Shown here in pieces: positions 35,652 through 46,094 of a DNA stretch of 64,000 bases (the first letter of the stretch is position 1; the number at the start of each line of letters is the position of its first letter). The notes under the pieces were generated by a model. The model saw nothing but the letters and a program-made list of their open reading frames with translations, was not told where the DNA came from and did not search any database. This stretch comes from Bacillota bacterium (GTDB lineage Bacteria > Bacillota > Limnochordia > DTU087). The stretch lies in the NCBI GenBank assembly GCA_012798695.1, contig JAAZMR010000101.1, positions 1 through 64,000 of the forward strand. Direction: 5' to 3'. Position numbers and translations under genes: made by a program.

Positions 35652-36018
35652 TAGTTTCCCACCTCTTGTTTTCTCGAGACCAGAGCCTAGTATGAGCTAA
35701 ATGCCATGTCGTAATCTGGGCATCGGGAAGCCGCTGGCAGCCAAAAAGCCTGGCCGGGTGTTGGTTTCTGTATATTCTATCACCATTTGCGTCAAGATGG
35801 AAGGATATATAACGAAAAAATCTCATGTATACGGGAATGCAGCCGAAGTCTCGCAGTATGTGAAGAAGTTGTTACGAAATCCAGCATCTGGTCATCAGAT
35901 TTTTCAGCCTGTTCCCTAATTGACAATCGCCCAAGCCACCCCCTAGGGGTAGACTTGAGCGATCTTTGTTAGAGTAGGATAGTTTTCTGACACAGTACAT
36001 ATTTAAGGACTAGAAAGG
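35652..36018. other. 367-bp intergenic region with imperfect hairpin
   Basis: Between the aminotransferase and the dppB-like gene, both on the minus strand. An interrupted hairpin spans 35926-35963 (ATCGC/GCGAT, CAAG/CTTG, CCCC/GGGG) and probably ends the aminotransferase transcript. The rest holds the upstream region of the dppB-like gene. Short frames on the + strand have no ribosome binding site. Confidence 0.45.
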
Positions 36019-37158
36019 CTAGTACAGATACTCTTCCAGCACTTCACAAGTGATAGCACCGATTTTTTCCACTATATCGAGCGGAATTGACTGCAGGGTG
36101 GGCAGAGTTATCACCCGGCTGCAGACATCCTCCGTAACTGGGCAGTGGAAGGGCCCCTTTAGCTGTGCAAAAACTGGACTTGCGTAAAGTGGCTTGGGAT
36201 ACACCACCCCAGCCGGTACCCGTCTTGCTTTCAACTGCTGTACAATTTCATCTCTTTGTGAAGCCAGCCGCTGTGGCAATAGGAAAGAGTAGACATGAAA
36301 TACACTCCATACATCTGGTTTCTCGCCAGGCAGCTGTAAATCCAAATGACTTAGGGCTTCGGTGTAGACAGCCGCTCTTTGTCTCCTCATCTCATTGAAG
36401 CTATCCAGTTTCCGCAACTGTACCAGCCCGATGGCCGCCTGCAAGGCTGTCATCCGATAGTTATAACCAAGACGCTGAATAACGCCCCAGTTTTCCTCCC
36501 CTTGGTGTCTGACCATCCGGCATGTATCAGCTAACTGGGGATTACTGGTTGTAACCATGCCACCCTCACCAGTGGTCATATTCTTTGATTCGTAGAAGCT
36601 GTAGCAAGTGGCATCGGCCAGGTTTCCCACCGGCACGCCCTTGTACTTGGCTCCATGGGCCTGGCAAGCATCTTCGACAAATAGCAGATCATGCTGGGCC
36701 GCCAGCTCCCTCAAAGGCTCAAGGTCAGCAGGATGCCCGAACACATCCACTGGCATTATGGCTTTTGTCCTGGGAGTTATCTTGCGGGCAGCATCATCCA
36801 CTGCCAAGCAGAATGACTCGGGATCAATATCGGCAAATACCGGTACAGCCCGTTGCTGAAGAATGGGCCCCACTGTACCAATAAACGTAAAAGCCGGCAC
36901 AATCACCTCATCACCAGGCCCTATACCGGCAGCGGTCAACACTGTATGCAGTGAAGCAGTGCCAGAGTTCACCGCTATGGCTGCTGGGGCTCCCACATAA
37001 TCGGCAAAGGCTTTCTCAAATTCCTTGACAAGTTCACTGCTAAATTGCGTCAATCGGCCAGACCGGATCACCTGAGTGACCATCTGCACCTCTTCTTCAT
37101 CTAGTAGAGGACCAAAATGCATGTCCAGAGGCAGCTCAAGCCTGCTCTCTTTTCCCAT
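36019..37158 (-). CDS. DegT/DnrJ/EryC1/StrS-family PLP aminotransferase
   Basis: A 379-residue PLP-dependent enzyme of the StrS family, usually a sugar aminotransferase that converts a nucleotide-linked keto-sugar to an amino sugar. The N terminus shows the family's FGPLLDEEEVQMVTQVIRSGRLTQ. The PLP-phosphate region is AIAVNSGTASLHTVLTAAGIGPGDEVIVPAFTF. The cofactor Asp and Gln are in FVEDACQAHGAKYKG and the Schiff-base Lys in SFYESKNMTTGEGG. It stands alone on the minus strand, without other nucleotide-sugar genes in the window, so the substrate is open. Free-sugar aminotransferases for myo-inositol or catabolic keto-sugars are also in this family. A GGAGG ribosome binding site precedes the ATG. 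Confidence 0.92.
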   Translation of the reverse strand: MGKESRLELPLDMHFGPLLDEEEVQMVTQVIRSGRLTQFSSELVKEFEKAFADYVGAPAAIAVNSGTASLHTVLTAAGIGPGDEVIVPAFTFIGTVGPILQQRAVPVFADIDPESFCLAVDDAARKITPRTKAIMPVDVFGHPADLEPLRELAAQHDLLFVEDACQAHGAKYKGVPVGNLADATCYSFYESKNMTTGEGGMVTTSNPQLADTCRMVRHQGEENWGVIQRLGYNYRMTALQAAIGLVQLRKLDSFNEMRRQRAAVYTEALSHLDLQLPGEKPDVWSVFHVYSFLLPQRLASQRDEIVQQLKARRVPAGVVYPKPLYASPVFAQLKGPFHCPVTEDVCSRVITLPTLQSIPLDIVEKIGAITCEVLEEYLY

Positions 37159-37316
37159 GATAACACCTCCGTCAATCTCATGTCCTATGTTAATCGCCTT
37201 CCGGCCGCTTATCCTCTAGGCCTGTGCACCTGTGCAGTCTTCTCCACAATGCAGCATGATTCCTGTGAATTGCCATAGATAGTGGGGCTAACCAGTGAGC
37301 AATCTGCCATAAATGA

Positions 37317-37342
37317 ACCAGGCCTTGTTACCAAGGCCTGGT
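37317..37342 (-). terminator. Strong hairpin after the M24-like gene
   Basis: An 11-bp perfect stem (37317-37327 with 37332-37342) with a 4-nt loop, 28 bp past the stop of the M24-like gene. The tail on the minus strand is only moderately T-rich. Confidence 0.65.
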
Positions 37343-37370
37343 CCAGTACAGAAAACTCGGCTGCTCGAGG

Positions 37371-38792
37371 TTACCTGATGGCGAAGGCATTACCTTTGCT
37401 CAGAAGAAATGGCCTATAGTACCCGAATATGTCTGACATGGGCAAGACCTCATCCCCTAGTTCTATCCCCAATACATCTCGGATATACTGCCGCCGCCGT
37501 TCAAACCGAGCCCATGTCTCCGGGGATTTCGCCTGAATACTAGCCCTCAAACCCTCATCGGCTAAGACGATACCATCTTCTAAGTCTGCTCCAAAATACG
37601 GAGGGTCAGGGGCAATGATCAGATCATACTGTATATAGTTTCCACTCTGCAACTTCACATCAGAACCAGGCATAAAGGGTGTCGAAACCCATTCATCAGC
37701 GGCAATGAAATGACCGGGATTCAATTTCCAGCCGAACTTTGCTTTGGGTAAATGGGTTATAGCCATATCCCAGATCACACCACCTTCAATACCGATGCGA
37801 ATGGTCTGGAACCATGTGACCGCGGTAGCAAAATACGGAATAGCCATCTGCTCAAGCCAATCCTGAGTATCAGTGGCGAGATCATTTTCATCACGGGCAA
37901 TATATGCTGCGCGGCAGGCAAGTGCACCCTCGATCCCATAGGCGGTGGTCATAAAGTCTCCCCGCTCAGCTTGCCTATTGCTAGGGCTAGTTAAGCCAAA
38001 CCGGGCTTTCTCTCCGACAGAAAGCATAGGATGACATGAAAGAGGGATGCCTCTGCTTTGCAGTTGGCCGGCTATCTCCAACTCTGTCTTTCCCACATCT
38101 ACATAATCCATCAAAGCCAACATGGAGTGGGCCACAAGACATGCTGCATACTCAAAAACAATCACTTGCTCCGGTTCCAACACAACCCGCAATCCGTCAT
38201 ATGGAGACATGAATATATCAGTCGCATTTCTGACTCTACTGTCCTCATCTTTGCTGGAACTGCCTGAGGAAGTCTCCCCCACTATTTCAAAAATAGTCTC
38301 AACTATATAGTGAGGTATTTCAAAGGACCCAACCGGGCATCCATCTTTTTCGTCGTAATATTTCCAGCCGACAGTCCCCACGTTCATGCCACGCTTAAGT
38401 CCAGCGGCTTGCAGGATCTCCTGCAGAGACTTGACGTCATCCCGTGGCTGTCCCATCAGACTAAAAGTGGGGTAATGAATCCCTTCCAGTTCTGCAGCAG
38501 TGTATTTCACCATATCGATGTTCTCTGTCCCGAGTACGGCTTGAGGAGTGCCGGACAGGCCGATGATGAGCAGTGCCTCCTCAAAGCGAGGACCAAACCC
38601 CGCCAAGTACGCGAAGTTGGCTGCATGCTCGCGGTCAGCATAGATGATGACCTGGTCGAGACCGACCTCTTTCATTCTCCCGCGCAAGCGTTCCAGTCTC
38701 GCTCGATAGACCTCTACAGGCAGCTCGGGGCGTTGGGAGGGAATCTCACTGGCTGGTGGTGGCATGTTGAGCAGTTTCACTTTGTTGATCAT
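37371..38792 (-). CDS. M24-family (Xaa-Pro aminopeptidase-like) protein, probably catalytically inactive
   Basis: A 473-residue protein with a creatinase N-terminal domain ([30 protein letters not shown]) and a C-terminal pita-bread domain related to peptidase M24. The first metal ligands of M24 (the D-x-G...D pair after GD) are replaced: after RGDF the sequence reads [20 protein letters not shown] with no Asp in the expected places. The later region [21 protein letters not shown] keeps the shape of the HExP/EPG segment only loosely. I therefore infer a non-metal or non-peptidase role, perhaps binding an imidopeptide or creatine-like ligand. It lies downstream of a xylFGH-type transporter operon on the same strand, 79 bp after the permease, so it may be cotranscribed. 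Confidence 0.78.
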   Translation of the reverse strand: MINKVKLLNMPPPASEIPSQRPELPVEVYRARLERLRGRMKEVGLDQVIIYADREHAANFAYLAGFGPRFEEALLIIGLSGTPQAVLGTENIDMVKYTAAELEGIHYPTFSLMGQPRDDVKSLQEILQAAGLKRGMNVGTVGWKYYDEKDGCPVGSFEIPHYIVETIFEIVGETSSGSSSKDEDSRVRNATDIFMSPYDGLRVVLEPEQVIVFEYAACLVAHSMLALMDYVDVGKTELEIAGQLQSRGIPLSCHPMLSVGEKARFGLTSPSNRQAERGDFMTTAYGIEGALACRAAYIARDENDLATDTQDWLEQMAIPYFATAVTWFQTIRIGIEGGVIWDMAITHLPKAKFGWKLNPGHFIAADEWVSTPFMPGSDVKLQSGNYIQYDLIIAPDPPYFGADLEDGIVLADEGLRASIQAKSPETWARFERRRQYIRDVLGIELGDEVLPMSDIFGYYRPFLLSKGNAFAIR

Positions 38793-38871
38793 TAGATATC
38801 ACATCCTTGATTGTTCTCATCTGGCGAACCGATTACAAACTACCACCCAAAAACGATTTGTTTCCAGATGC

Positions 38872-40101
38872 TTACCTAGACTTGACGTCCATGAGCACCG
38901 CCACCATCAAGATAAGGCCCTTGATGATCTGCTGCCAAAATGCTTGCACATTGAGCATGCTCAGCCCATTATCTATGCTAGCCATAACCAAAGCTCCCAG
39001 CAAGGCACCCGGGATACTGCCAGAGCCTCCCTGCAGGCTGGTGCCCCCAATCACACACGAGGCGATGGCATTTAACTCAAACTGATTGCCGGCATTGGCC
39101 GTAGCTGCATTGAGCCGGGCAGTCAAGACGATGCCGGCGATACCGCCTAAAGCACCCATTAGGGCGAAGATCTGCACCATCACCCGGCGTACATTTAGGC
39201 CAGACAAACGCGCAGCTTCCAGGTTGCCACCAATAGCACAAGTATAACGGCCCAACTGGGTTCTATTGAAAAGAAAGGAGCAAAAGGCTGCTATGACAAT
39301 CAAGAGCACCACCGGAACCGGCACACCTCGATAATGGTGCATGATGATGACAAAACCAATGGCCAGTCCTGAGTAAAGGGCAGTCAAGACCAGTTCTGTC
39401 CACAATGGCTTGACGGCAAAATCATACTTGAGCTTATTTCTCCTGGACACCATGGTGAATAAGACAATCACAGCCACAGCCACAATAGCCAGCACTATTC
39501 CAGTAGTACGGGAAAGATATGCCTGACCGAAGCCTTGAAAGGTCGGGTCCATCGGCCCAATGTTTACTCCTTTGGTGATACCTAAAATCGAGCCCCGAAA
39601 GATCAGAAGCCCTCCCAAGGTCACAATAAAGGCCGGCACCTGGCCATGGGCTACCCATATACCCTGCCAAATGCCGATAATGGTGCCTACGATCAGTGCG
39701 GCAGCGATACTGATCATAGTCGACGGCCAACCGGGTTGCAGCCAAGTCACACCCAGTCCTGCACCTAATGCCGGCAGCCACCGGACCTGCAGCATCGCGG
39801 CAATAGCACCGGTCAGTCCTGCTACAGCTCCCACCGATAGGTCTATATGTCCTGCGGTAATCACGAAGACCATCCCAATGGCCAGATAGCCATTAATAGC
39901 TGTCTGCCGGAAAAGATTCGATAGATTGCGGGGCTCTAGAAAGGTACCCTGTGTGGCAATGGCCAAAGCCAGCCAGATAGCTAGTAGTGCAAAAACCATG
40001 GTATATGCCCGTAAGTTATCTTTGAACTTTCTCCCACCAACTTGCTCTACGAGAGACGCATCTACAGTGGATTGACTTTTTTCTAACTGTACCCTTCCCA
40101 C
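38872..40101 (-). CDS. Sugar ABC transporter permease (XylH/GguB/MmsB type)
   Basis: A 409-residue permease with about 12 or more hydrophobic segments, longer than RbsC-type proteins and matching XylH/GguB length. Motifs: [40 protein letters not shown], and the cytoplasmic loop [21 protein letters not shown], followed by [17 protein letters not shown]. It is the last gene of the three-gene transporter operon, preceded by its ATPase (33 bp) and binding protein. The start appears to be GTG at 40101 with GGGAG upstream. The probable substrate is xylose, other pentoses or multiple sugars. Confidence 0.93.
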   Translation of the reverse strand: MGRVQLEKSQSTVDASLVEQVGGRKFKDNLRAYTMVFALLAIWLALAIATQGTFLEPRNLSNLFRQTAINGYLAIGMVFVITAGHIDLSVGAVAGLTGAIAAMLQVRWLPALGAGLGVTWLQPGWPSTMISIAAALIVGTIIGIWQGIWVAHGQVPAFIVTLGGLLIFRGSILGITKGVNIGPMDPTFQGFGQAYLSRTTGIVLAIVAVAVIVLFTMVSRRNKLKYDFAVKPLWTELVLTALYSGLAIGFVIIMHHYRGVPVPVVLLIVIAAFCSFLFNRTQLGRYTCAIGGNLEAARLSGLNVRRVMVQIFALMGALGGIAGIVLTARLNAATANAGNQFELNAIASCVIGGTSLQGGSGSIPGALLGALVMASIDNGLSMLNVQAFWQQIIKGLILMVAVLMDVKSR

Positions 40102-40134
40102 TTGACCACAGCTCCCTTGTCGCGATTTGCTACT

Positions 40135-41673
40135 CTAGCCCCTTCCAGCACCCATCGCCGCCAATGACATAATCAATTCGGGATTAGCTGCTTCCGACTC
40201 AACTATGCCCGCCATAGTGCCTGCATGCATGACGAGGATTCTATCACTCATCCCCAGAATTTCCGGTAGATCGGATGAAGCCATAATGATCGCCATTCCA
40301 TCAGCCGCTAACTCGTCCATCAGCTCATAGATCTGATATTTCGTCCCTACATCGATTCCCCTGGTGGGCTCATCCAGCATCAATATGCGGGGATTGGTCA
40401 TCAGCCATTTGGCAATAGAAACTTTCTGCTGGTTACCGCCACTGAGTGTTTCCACCCTAGACTCAATCGATGGAGCTCTTATGTTCAATTCCTTGACAAG
40501 CCCTAATGTAGAAGCCAGCTCCAAACTTGTATCAACCATTGGACCATTGCTGAGATTAGGCAGGGAAGGTAGTGTCATATTGTGGGTAACTGAGTGCATC
40601 GGGATCAGGCCTGTGTTCTTTCTATCTTCGGTAACCAGTCCCATTCCCAGAGCAATAGCATCACGGGAAGAGTTGACCTTATGTCGTTTTCCATCAATCA
40701 TGAGTTCACCAGATGGCTGAAGTCCGTATTCTCCAAATAGGCTCTGCAAAAGTTCTGTTCTACCTGAACCCATCAGGCCCGATATGCCTAGGATTTCGCC
40801 GGCCCGCACGTCAAAAGATATATTACGTACTGCATAAAGATCCCTGTTTTCGGGATTGCGCACTGTCCAGTTCCTCACAGAAAACATCACCTTGCCAGCC
40901 TGCCTCGTTCTGGGAGGGAATCGCCCAGTAGGAGCACGCCCCACCATCATGGCTATGACTTCATCTTCGGTAAGATCACAAGTTGCGGCAGTCCCAATAC
41001 ACCTGCCATCCCTCAGAACGGTGATGTGATCGGCGATGTCAAACAGCTCCCTAAGCTTATGGGATATATATATACAGGTTACACCACTATGCTTTAACTC
41101 ACGTAAGGTCTGCATGAGATTCTCAACCTCAGCATCATTCAAAGCTGAGGTGGGCTCATCTAGGATGAGGAGTCTCACATGCCCTCGCAAGGCTTTGGCG
41201 ATCTCCACCATCTGCTGTTGACCTACACCGAGAGTCCCTACCAGAGCAGTCCCAGGAACATTGAGCCCCGACCGGCCAAGCAGCTCTCGGGTATCGCTAT
41301 ACAGCCTCATTTCATCGACAATCCCATGTTTGGCGGGTTCAGCACCTAGGAAAATATTCTCAGCCACAGTCATCTGTTTGACTAGGGCTAGTTCCTGATG
41401 GATAATTCGAATGCCTCGGGCCTCTGAATCTCGTATACCCGCAAATCTCACTGGTTCACCCTGGAAAAACACCTGTCCTTCATAGGTTCCATATGGGTGA
41501 GAGCCACTAAGTATCTTCATGAGGGTGGATTTGCCTGCCCCATTCTCACCACAGAGTCCATGGATTTCTCCTTCCTTGACTTCCATGGAGACATTGTCGA
41601 GGGCTCTGGTTCCGGGGAAATCTTTGGTTACATTGCGAATATCGAGCAGAGTGCTGGATCCTATTTGCACCAT
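40135..41673 (-). CDS. Sugar ABC transporter ATP-binding protein (XylG/GguA/MmsA type)
   Basis: A 512-residue fused two-domain ATPase. The first half has Walker A GLCGENGAGKSTLMKILSG, Q-loop IIHQELAL, signature-like LGVGQQQMVEIAKAL and Walker B LLILDEPTSAL. The second half has the degenerate P-loop GISGLMGSGRTELLQSLFG, signature [15 protein letters not shown] and Walker [24 protein letters not shown]. The whole protein is collinear with XylG and GguA. It energises the permease encoded downstream. A G-rich ribosome binding site lies almost against the ATG, so the adjacent GTG codon could be the true start. Confidence 0.95.
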   Translation of the reverse strand: MVQIGSSTLLDIRNVTKDFPGTRALDNVSMEVKEGEIHGLCGENGAGKSTLMKILSGSHPYGTYEGQVFFQGEPVRFAGIRDSEARGIRIIHQELALVKQMTVAENIFLGAEPAKHGIVDEMRLYSDTRELLGRSGLNVPGTALVGTLGVGQQQMVEIAKALRGHVRLLILDEPTSALNDAEVENLMQTLRELKHSGVTCIYISHKLRELFDIADHITVLRDGRCIGTAATCDLTEDEVIAMMVGRAPTGRFPPRTRQAGKVMFSVRNWTVRNPENRDLYAVRNISFDVRAGEILGISGLMGSGRTELLQSLFGEYGLQPSGELMIDGKRHKVNSSRDAIALGMGLVTEDRKNTGLIPMHSVTHNMTLPSLPNLSNGPMVDTSLELASTLGLVKELNIRAPSIESRVETLSGGNQQKVSIAKWLMTNPRILMLDEPTRGIDVGTKYQIYELMDELAADGMAIIMASSDLPEILGMSDRILVMHAGTMAGIVESEAANPELIMSLAAMGAGRG

Positions 41674-41807
41674 TCTCCCCCATTCCGAAGCTTGCTGCGG
41701 TTATCCCTTATGTCAAGCGTGAGCCATTTAGAGGTGCCGCGTCTCTCCTCCACACCCCCAAAGAGTATGGGTTTGGGAAAAGACGCAGCACTCTCCGGGA
41801 AATGAGA

Positions 41808-42863
41808 TTATCCTTCTGGCCACTCATCCTTGGGAATGTTGCGATAGACATCCTCTAGCTTATGGAAACCACCTTGGACAATTACTTCATATAAATTTGC
41901 TTGCGTGACAGGTATTACTTCTACGAAGATAGCATCCTGCTCAACGCCTTTCTGTTCATTCACATACTTGCCATTAATGCCGGATGGGCGCTTACCCTGG
42001 GCTAACTCCATGGCAGCCTCCATGGCGGCATCAGCCAATATCCGGACATCTTTGAATATGCTGACCGTCTGGGTGCCTTCTGCTATTCTCTGGCATGCTA
42101 CGAGATCAGCGTCCTGCCCACATGTCGGCACCTTACCGGCTAAGCCTTGCTCCTTCAAGGCTTGCACAGCACCACCGGCTGTACCATCATTAGAGCAAAC
42201 CACAGCATCAATCTGGTTGGCATGAGCAGTCAGTGCATTCTCTACATGCTTGAGAGCTTCCTCGGGGCTCCAAGCATCACACCACTGCTCTCCCAAGAGC
42301 TCGATATCGCCACTGTCGATTGAGGGCTGCAATACCTGGAAATGACCCTTACGCACCAGATAGGCATTGTCATCGGTGGGAGAGCCACCTATCCAAAAAT
42401 AACGGCCCTGAGGAACCTGCTCGACCACGGCCTTAGCCATCTCATAGCCGACTCTCACACTGTCAAAGGAAACATAGATCGCGTCAGGATGGTAGATGGC
42501 AACATCATATGCAATACAGGGAATACCCTCTTTGGTGGCCATATCTACACCATTAGCAGCAACATCGCTATTTCTAGCGATAATAATCAGGGCATCGACA
42601 CCCCGCGCAATCAGGTTCTCAATCTGAGAGTTCTGCACAAACTCATCATTATTGGCGTCAGTGAATATGATGTCTATCCCCAGCTCCTTGGCCTTCTCAT
42701 CCATGAGTACTCTTTCTCTAGCCCAGCGTTCTTCGGAAAGGCTGCGAATCGAGACTCCAATGGAAACTGGTTTAGCAGCAAAGGCTGGCATGGTCAATAT
42801 CAGTGAGAACAAGAAAACAAGTAGCACAACACCGGCAGCTAGTTGGGAACCCTTAACTGTCAT
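41808..42863 (-). CDS. Sugar-binding protein (XylF/ChvE type)
   Basis: A 351-residue extracytoplasmic binding protein, first gene of the transporter operon. The signal peptide is clear, with cleavage near AFAAK. Mature features of XylF/ChvE proteins are IGVSIRSLSEERWARERVLM, the QNSQIENLIARGVDALIIIA segment, AYDVAIYHPDAIYVSFDS, YFWIGGSPTDDNAYLVRKG and CSNDGTAGGAVQAL plus GQDADLVACQRIAEGTQTVSIFKD. The last motif is typical of xylose and multiple-sugar binders. Ribosome binding site GGGGGAGGAG. With the GH31 gene elsewhere in the window this supports xyloglucan- or xylose-type sugar use; the exact ligand needs binding data. Confidence 0.93.
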   Translation of the reverse strand: MTVKGSQLAAGVVLLVFLFSLILTMPAFAAKPVSIGVSIRSLSEERWARERVLMDEKAKELGIDIIFTDANNDEFVQNSQIENLIARGVDALIIIARNSDVAANGVDMATKEGIPCIAYDVAIYHPDAIYVSFDSVRVGYEMAKAVVEQVPQGRYFWIGGSPTDDNAYLVRKGHFQVLQPSIDSGDIELLGEQWCDAWSPEEALKHVENALTAHANQIDAVVCSNDGTAGGAVQALKEQGLAGKVPTCGQDADLVACQRIAEGTQTVSIFKDVRILADAAMEAAMELAQGKRPSGINGKYVNEQKGVEQDAIFVEVIPVTQANLYEVIVQGGFHKLEDVYRNIPKDEWPEG

Positions 42864-43179
42864 CCTTGTCTCCTCCCCCTTCTTACTTATGACGAGTAAT
42901 CCCCCCGTTTGACCTCACATACTCCTAGGTTGTATGAAGTCGAGTTCACCTCCTTATTTTCTTTGCTTTTTCTCTCTTTGTTCCTTGTTATGACTCTACT
43001 TCGCTAGCTTTTTGACTATTCCTGCTTCCTGTGCTTATGTGAGACATTGCTCTCTAGGTATGACGCCTGTGGGACAAAGGGAGTTTGGCCATACAGGTCG
43101 AATGTTTGGGCAGTGCCAAGGAAGGATCTGGAGGCCATGCTGTCACTGGCTTGGATCACAGTGGAAGGAGAGAGTTTTC
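42864..43179. other. 316-bp divergent intergenic region with an orphan Shine-Dalgarno
   Basis: Between the xylF-like gene (-) and the helicase gene (+). On the minus strand a perfect AAGGAGGTGA (complement of 42946-42955) has no start codon within 12 nt. The + strand carries T-rich sequence and then the helicase ribosome binding site (43165-43170). No catabolite-repression cre box was recognised. Confidence 0.45.
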
Positions 43180-45993
43180 TTGGCAAAAACCGCCTTTGAA
43201 CTTCTTCACGAACTAATTCAACTCTGGCGAAAATGGGAAACCAACGAAACCTATTACCTAAACACCCTCGCCCCTGCCATCATGCGTGGAGATGATTCCT
43301 TTGATCTCAAGGACAGGGAAAAGGAGATTATAGCCCAGTTGCGGGAGCTGTTATCACCTGAGGAATGGTCTCATCTCCCCCAACTGATTGCCCAATGTCG
43401 AACTGGTACACTCAATTCCCTGCCATCTGACGAGCAGCGCAAACAGGCATCGCCTACGAAAGCTCAGCAGAGGGTTAGGCAGCTTTTGGCAAACCACGGG
43501 AAACAACAACACCAAGAGCGACTCAAGCGAAGGCAAGAGCAAACAACAAGAGAGCGCCAACGGCGTATGCAAAAAGAGTTCCAGACTATTTTACAGAGAG
43601 ATTTCCTGGGTGCCGACCAAGCCTTTGCCGCACAAGCTGATAACAGCTTACTGACACCTGACGATTATGTACTGCTGAAAACAGCTTTCGTCCAAGAATG
43701 GGTACGCAATAACACCAAGAAGCCGCTGGACCAAGACCAGGCGGCAGCAGTGGCCGCTGCTACCGGTGATATTCAGGTCACCGCCCGAGCCGGTAGCGGC
43801 AAAACCAGGACCCTAGTGGCACGAACCATCTTTCTGCAAAAGCATTGTTCTATATCCCCAGATCAGATCTTGCTGCTGGCTTTCAATAAAAACGCTGCCC
43901 AGCATATGCTCAGTGAGCTTGAGTCGGAGTCACTAGATAACCTACCTCATGTCATGACTTTCCATGCTTTGGCATATGCACTGATTCACCCTGGGGAAAG
44001 CCTAATTTTCGATGATGCATCAACAGACCAGTTGGGCCTCAGCCGGGAAGTCCAAGAGGTGATCGATGAGCATATCCGTTCCAATGATTACTCCAACCGG
44101 ATTCGGGATCTGATGCTTGCCCACTTTCGGCATGATTGGGAGCAAATTGTGAATGGGCGTTTTCAACTGGCTCGTGATGAGTTTCTAGCATATCGCCGCT
44201 CATTGCCCCGCGAGAGCTTGGGGGGCGATTTTGTCAAATCCTTCGGTGAAAAAGTCATTGCCAATGCACTTTTCGAACACGGTGTGGACTATAGATATGA
44301 GGCCAATGTCCGTTGGAATGGACTCAACTATCGGCCTGACTTCATGATTCGCACAGAGCGCCATGGGGGCATCATCATCGAGTATTTCGGCTTACAGGAC
44401 GATCCCGATTATGATGAAATGAGCCAGCAAAAGCGTGGATTTTGGGCATCCCGCCCCACGTGGAAGCTGCTTGAATTTACACCCGATGATTTGATCGCCA
44501 ATGGTGAGGAGGGGTTTGTCGAGCTCCTTATTCAAAAACTCAAAGAAGAGGATATCCGCTGCAAACGTCTATCAGAGGATGAGATCTGGGAAAAGCTTAG
44601 AGCAAGAGATCCTGACTTCTTCTCAGCGGCCATGAAGACCTTTATCGAACGCTGCCGGAAACTGAACTGGAGTCCGGAAGATCTGGAAAGATATACAGCT
44701 ATTCACACCCCGTGGTCCCTTTCCGAGCAGGAGTTTGTCATGATCGGAGCCGCTGTATACCGGGCCTACTTGGACCGCTTGGCCAGTCATAACAGACAGG
44801 ATTTTGATGGATTGATGTGGGAAGCTGTATCACGTGTATGTGCAGGGCAAACACGCTTCATCCGCCAACGAGGTAAAGAGCAAGGCGATCTCGCCAAACT
44901 CAAGTTCGTAATGATCGATGAATTTCAGGATTTCACACCCGCTTTTGCGGCAATGGCCGCTGCCATTAGACAAGTTAACCCCAAGGTAAACTTTTTTTGC
45001 GTAGGTGATGATTGGCAAGCGATTAATGGATTTGCCGGATCAGACTTGAAGTTTTTCCGGGATTTCGATCAGTATTTTGAGAATACATCAAGGCTGTATA
45101 TTCCTACTAATTACCGCTCGGACAAGTCCATCGTGCGCACCGGCAATGCTCTCATGTATGGCAAGGGCACCGAAGCCAAGGCTCATTCCAAGAACCAAGG
45201 GCGGGTACAGGTATATCATCTAGATGAGATTCAGCTTCTGCCCCGCGAAGAGGACATACACGATGGCGATGAGATCACTCCTGCCGTGCTCAGATTGATC
45301 AAGCACTTCTTGGACTGGGGGCATGATGTAGTGTTACTGTCCCGCAGAAACTCTGTCCCCTGGTACGTCAATTACCGCAACCCGATGAGCAGAAGGCTGA
45401 GAACCATCGAATGTTTCCTTAATCATATCCGGCTGTTCATGCCGAAAGAGGACTGCAAACGAGTTACCATATCGACGGTTCACAAATATAAAGGCAAGGA
45501 GTGCAGTGCTGTCATCTTACTGGATGCAGTGCAAAGTAGTTATCCCCTCATGCATCCTAACTGGGTGTTTTACCGGATTTTCGGCGACACCCTCAGCCAC
45601 ATTGAGGCAGAAGAAAGAAGGCTCTTTTATGTAGGCCTGACCAGAGCCGAGCATCATCTGGCGATCATTACCGAATCCGGCCGGGAAAGCCCATACCTCC
45701 ATGACATCAACCAGCGCTTCCAGCTGGCAAAGGCAGATTGGGATGAGCTGCCGCCCATGCCATCTTTGGATGGAGAGTACCTAGTTATTTCTGCCTGGGT
45801 AGCATATGAGGTAAGAGACTCTTTGAAACAGCAGGGCTATATATGGAATGCTGCCGATCGCTGCTGGCAAAAAAGTGTTCCCAGAAATGGCTTCTCCTTA
45901 GAGGTCTTTTCCTGTACCCAACCCTGGATAGAATGGGCGAGAAAAGTCGAAATCCGGGCTGAAACAGGTGAGCTGTTGGCCACTATTCCTTAA
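43180..45993 (+). CDS. UvrD/Rep-family DNA helicase with internal PD-(D/E)XK-like insertion
   Basis: A 937-residue SF1 helicase. A helical, Gln/Arg/Lys-rich N terminus (to about residue 150) precedes the ATPase. Motif I is TARAGSGKTRTLVA (about 202-209), motif II is MIDEFQDFTPA (about 578), motif III is CVGDDWQAINGFAGSD as in helicase IV (HelD), and motif VI is YVGLTRAEHHL (about 819). Between motifs Ia and II is an insertion with YRPDFMI and GGIIIEYFG (about 384-402), the strand pattern of a PD-(D/E)XK nuclease with Tyr in the usual Lys place. The last 75 residues form an extra domain rich in Trp. The start is TTG at 43180, 9 nt after AAGGAG. A DNA-repair or defence role is possible. Confidence 0.86.
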   Translation: MAKTAFELLHELIQLWRKWETNETYYLNTLAPAIMRGDDSFDLKDREKEIIAQLRELLSPEEWSHLPQLIAQCRTGTLNSLPSDEQRKQASPTKAQQRVRQLLANHGKQQHQERLKRRQEQTTRERQRRMQKEFQTILQRDFLGADQAFAAQADNSLLTPDDYVLLKTAFVQEWVRNNTKKPLDQDQAAAVAAATGDIQVTARAGSGKTRTLVARTIFLQKHCSISPDQILLLAFNKNAAQHMLSELESESLDNLPHVMTFHALAYALIHPGESLIFDDASTDQLGLSREVQEVIDEHIRSNDYSNRIRDLMLAHFRHDWEQIVNGRFQLARDEFLAYRRSLPRESLGGDFVKSFGEKVIANALFEHGVDYRYEANVRWNGLNYRPDFMIRTERHGGIIIEYFGLQDDPDYDEMSQQKRGFWASRPTWKLLEFTPDDLIANGEEGFVELLIQKLKEEDIRCKRLSEDEIWEKLRARDPDFFSAAMKTFIERCRKLNWSPEDLERYTAIHTPWSLSEQEFVMIGAAVYRAYLDRLASHNRQDFDGLMWEAVSRVCAGQTRFIRQRGKEQGDLAKLKFVMIDEFQDFTPAFAAMAAAIRQVNPKVNFFCVGDDWQAINGFAGSDLKFFRDFDQYFENTSRLYIPTNYRSDKSIVRTGNALMYGKGTEAKAHSKNQGRVQVYHLDEIQLLPREEDIHDGDEITPAVLRLIKHFLDWGHDVVLLSRRNSVPWYVNYRNPMSRRLRTIECFLNHIRLFMPKEDCKRVTISTVHKYKGKECSAVILLDAVQSSYPLMHPNWVFYRIFGDTLSHIEAEERRLFYVGLTRAEHHLAIITESGRESPYLHDINQRFQLAKADWDELPPMPSLDGEYLVISAWVAYEVRDSLKQQGYIWNAADRCWQKSVPRNGFSLEVFSCTQPWIEWARKVEIRAETGELLATIP

Positions 45994-46094
45994 GTCCATT
46001 AGCTGCCGGATTGTGCAGGCGGGATCCCTTCAGCGATGATCTGTATGCATCGCCGGGAGATAGCATAATTAAATGATGGGAGGTGATTTCGTTG

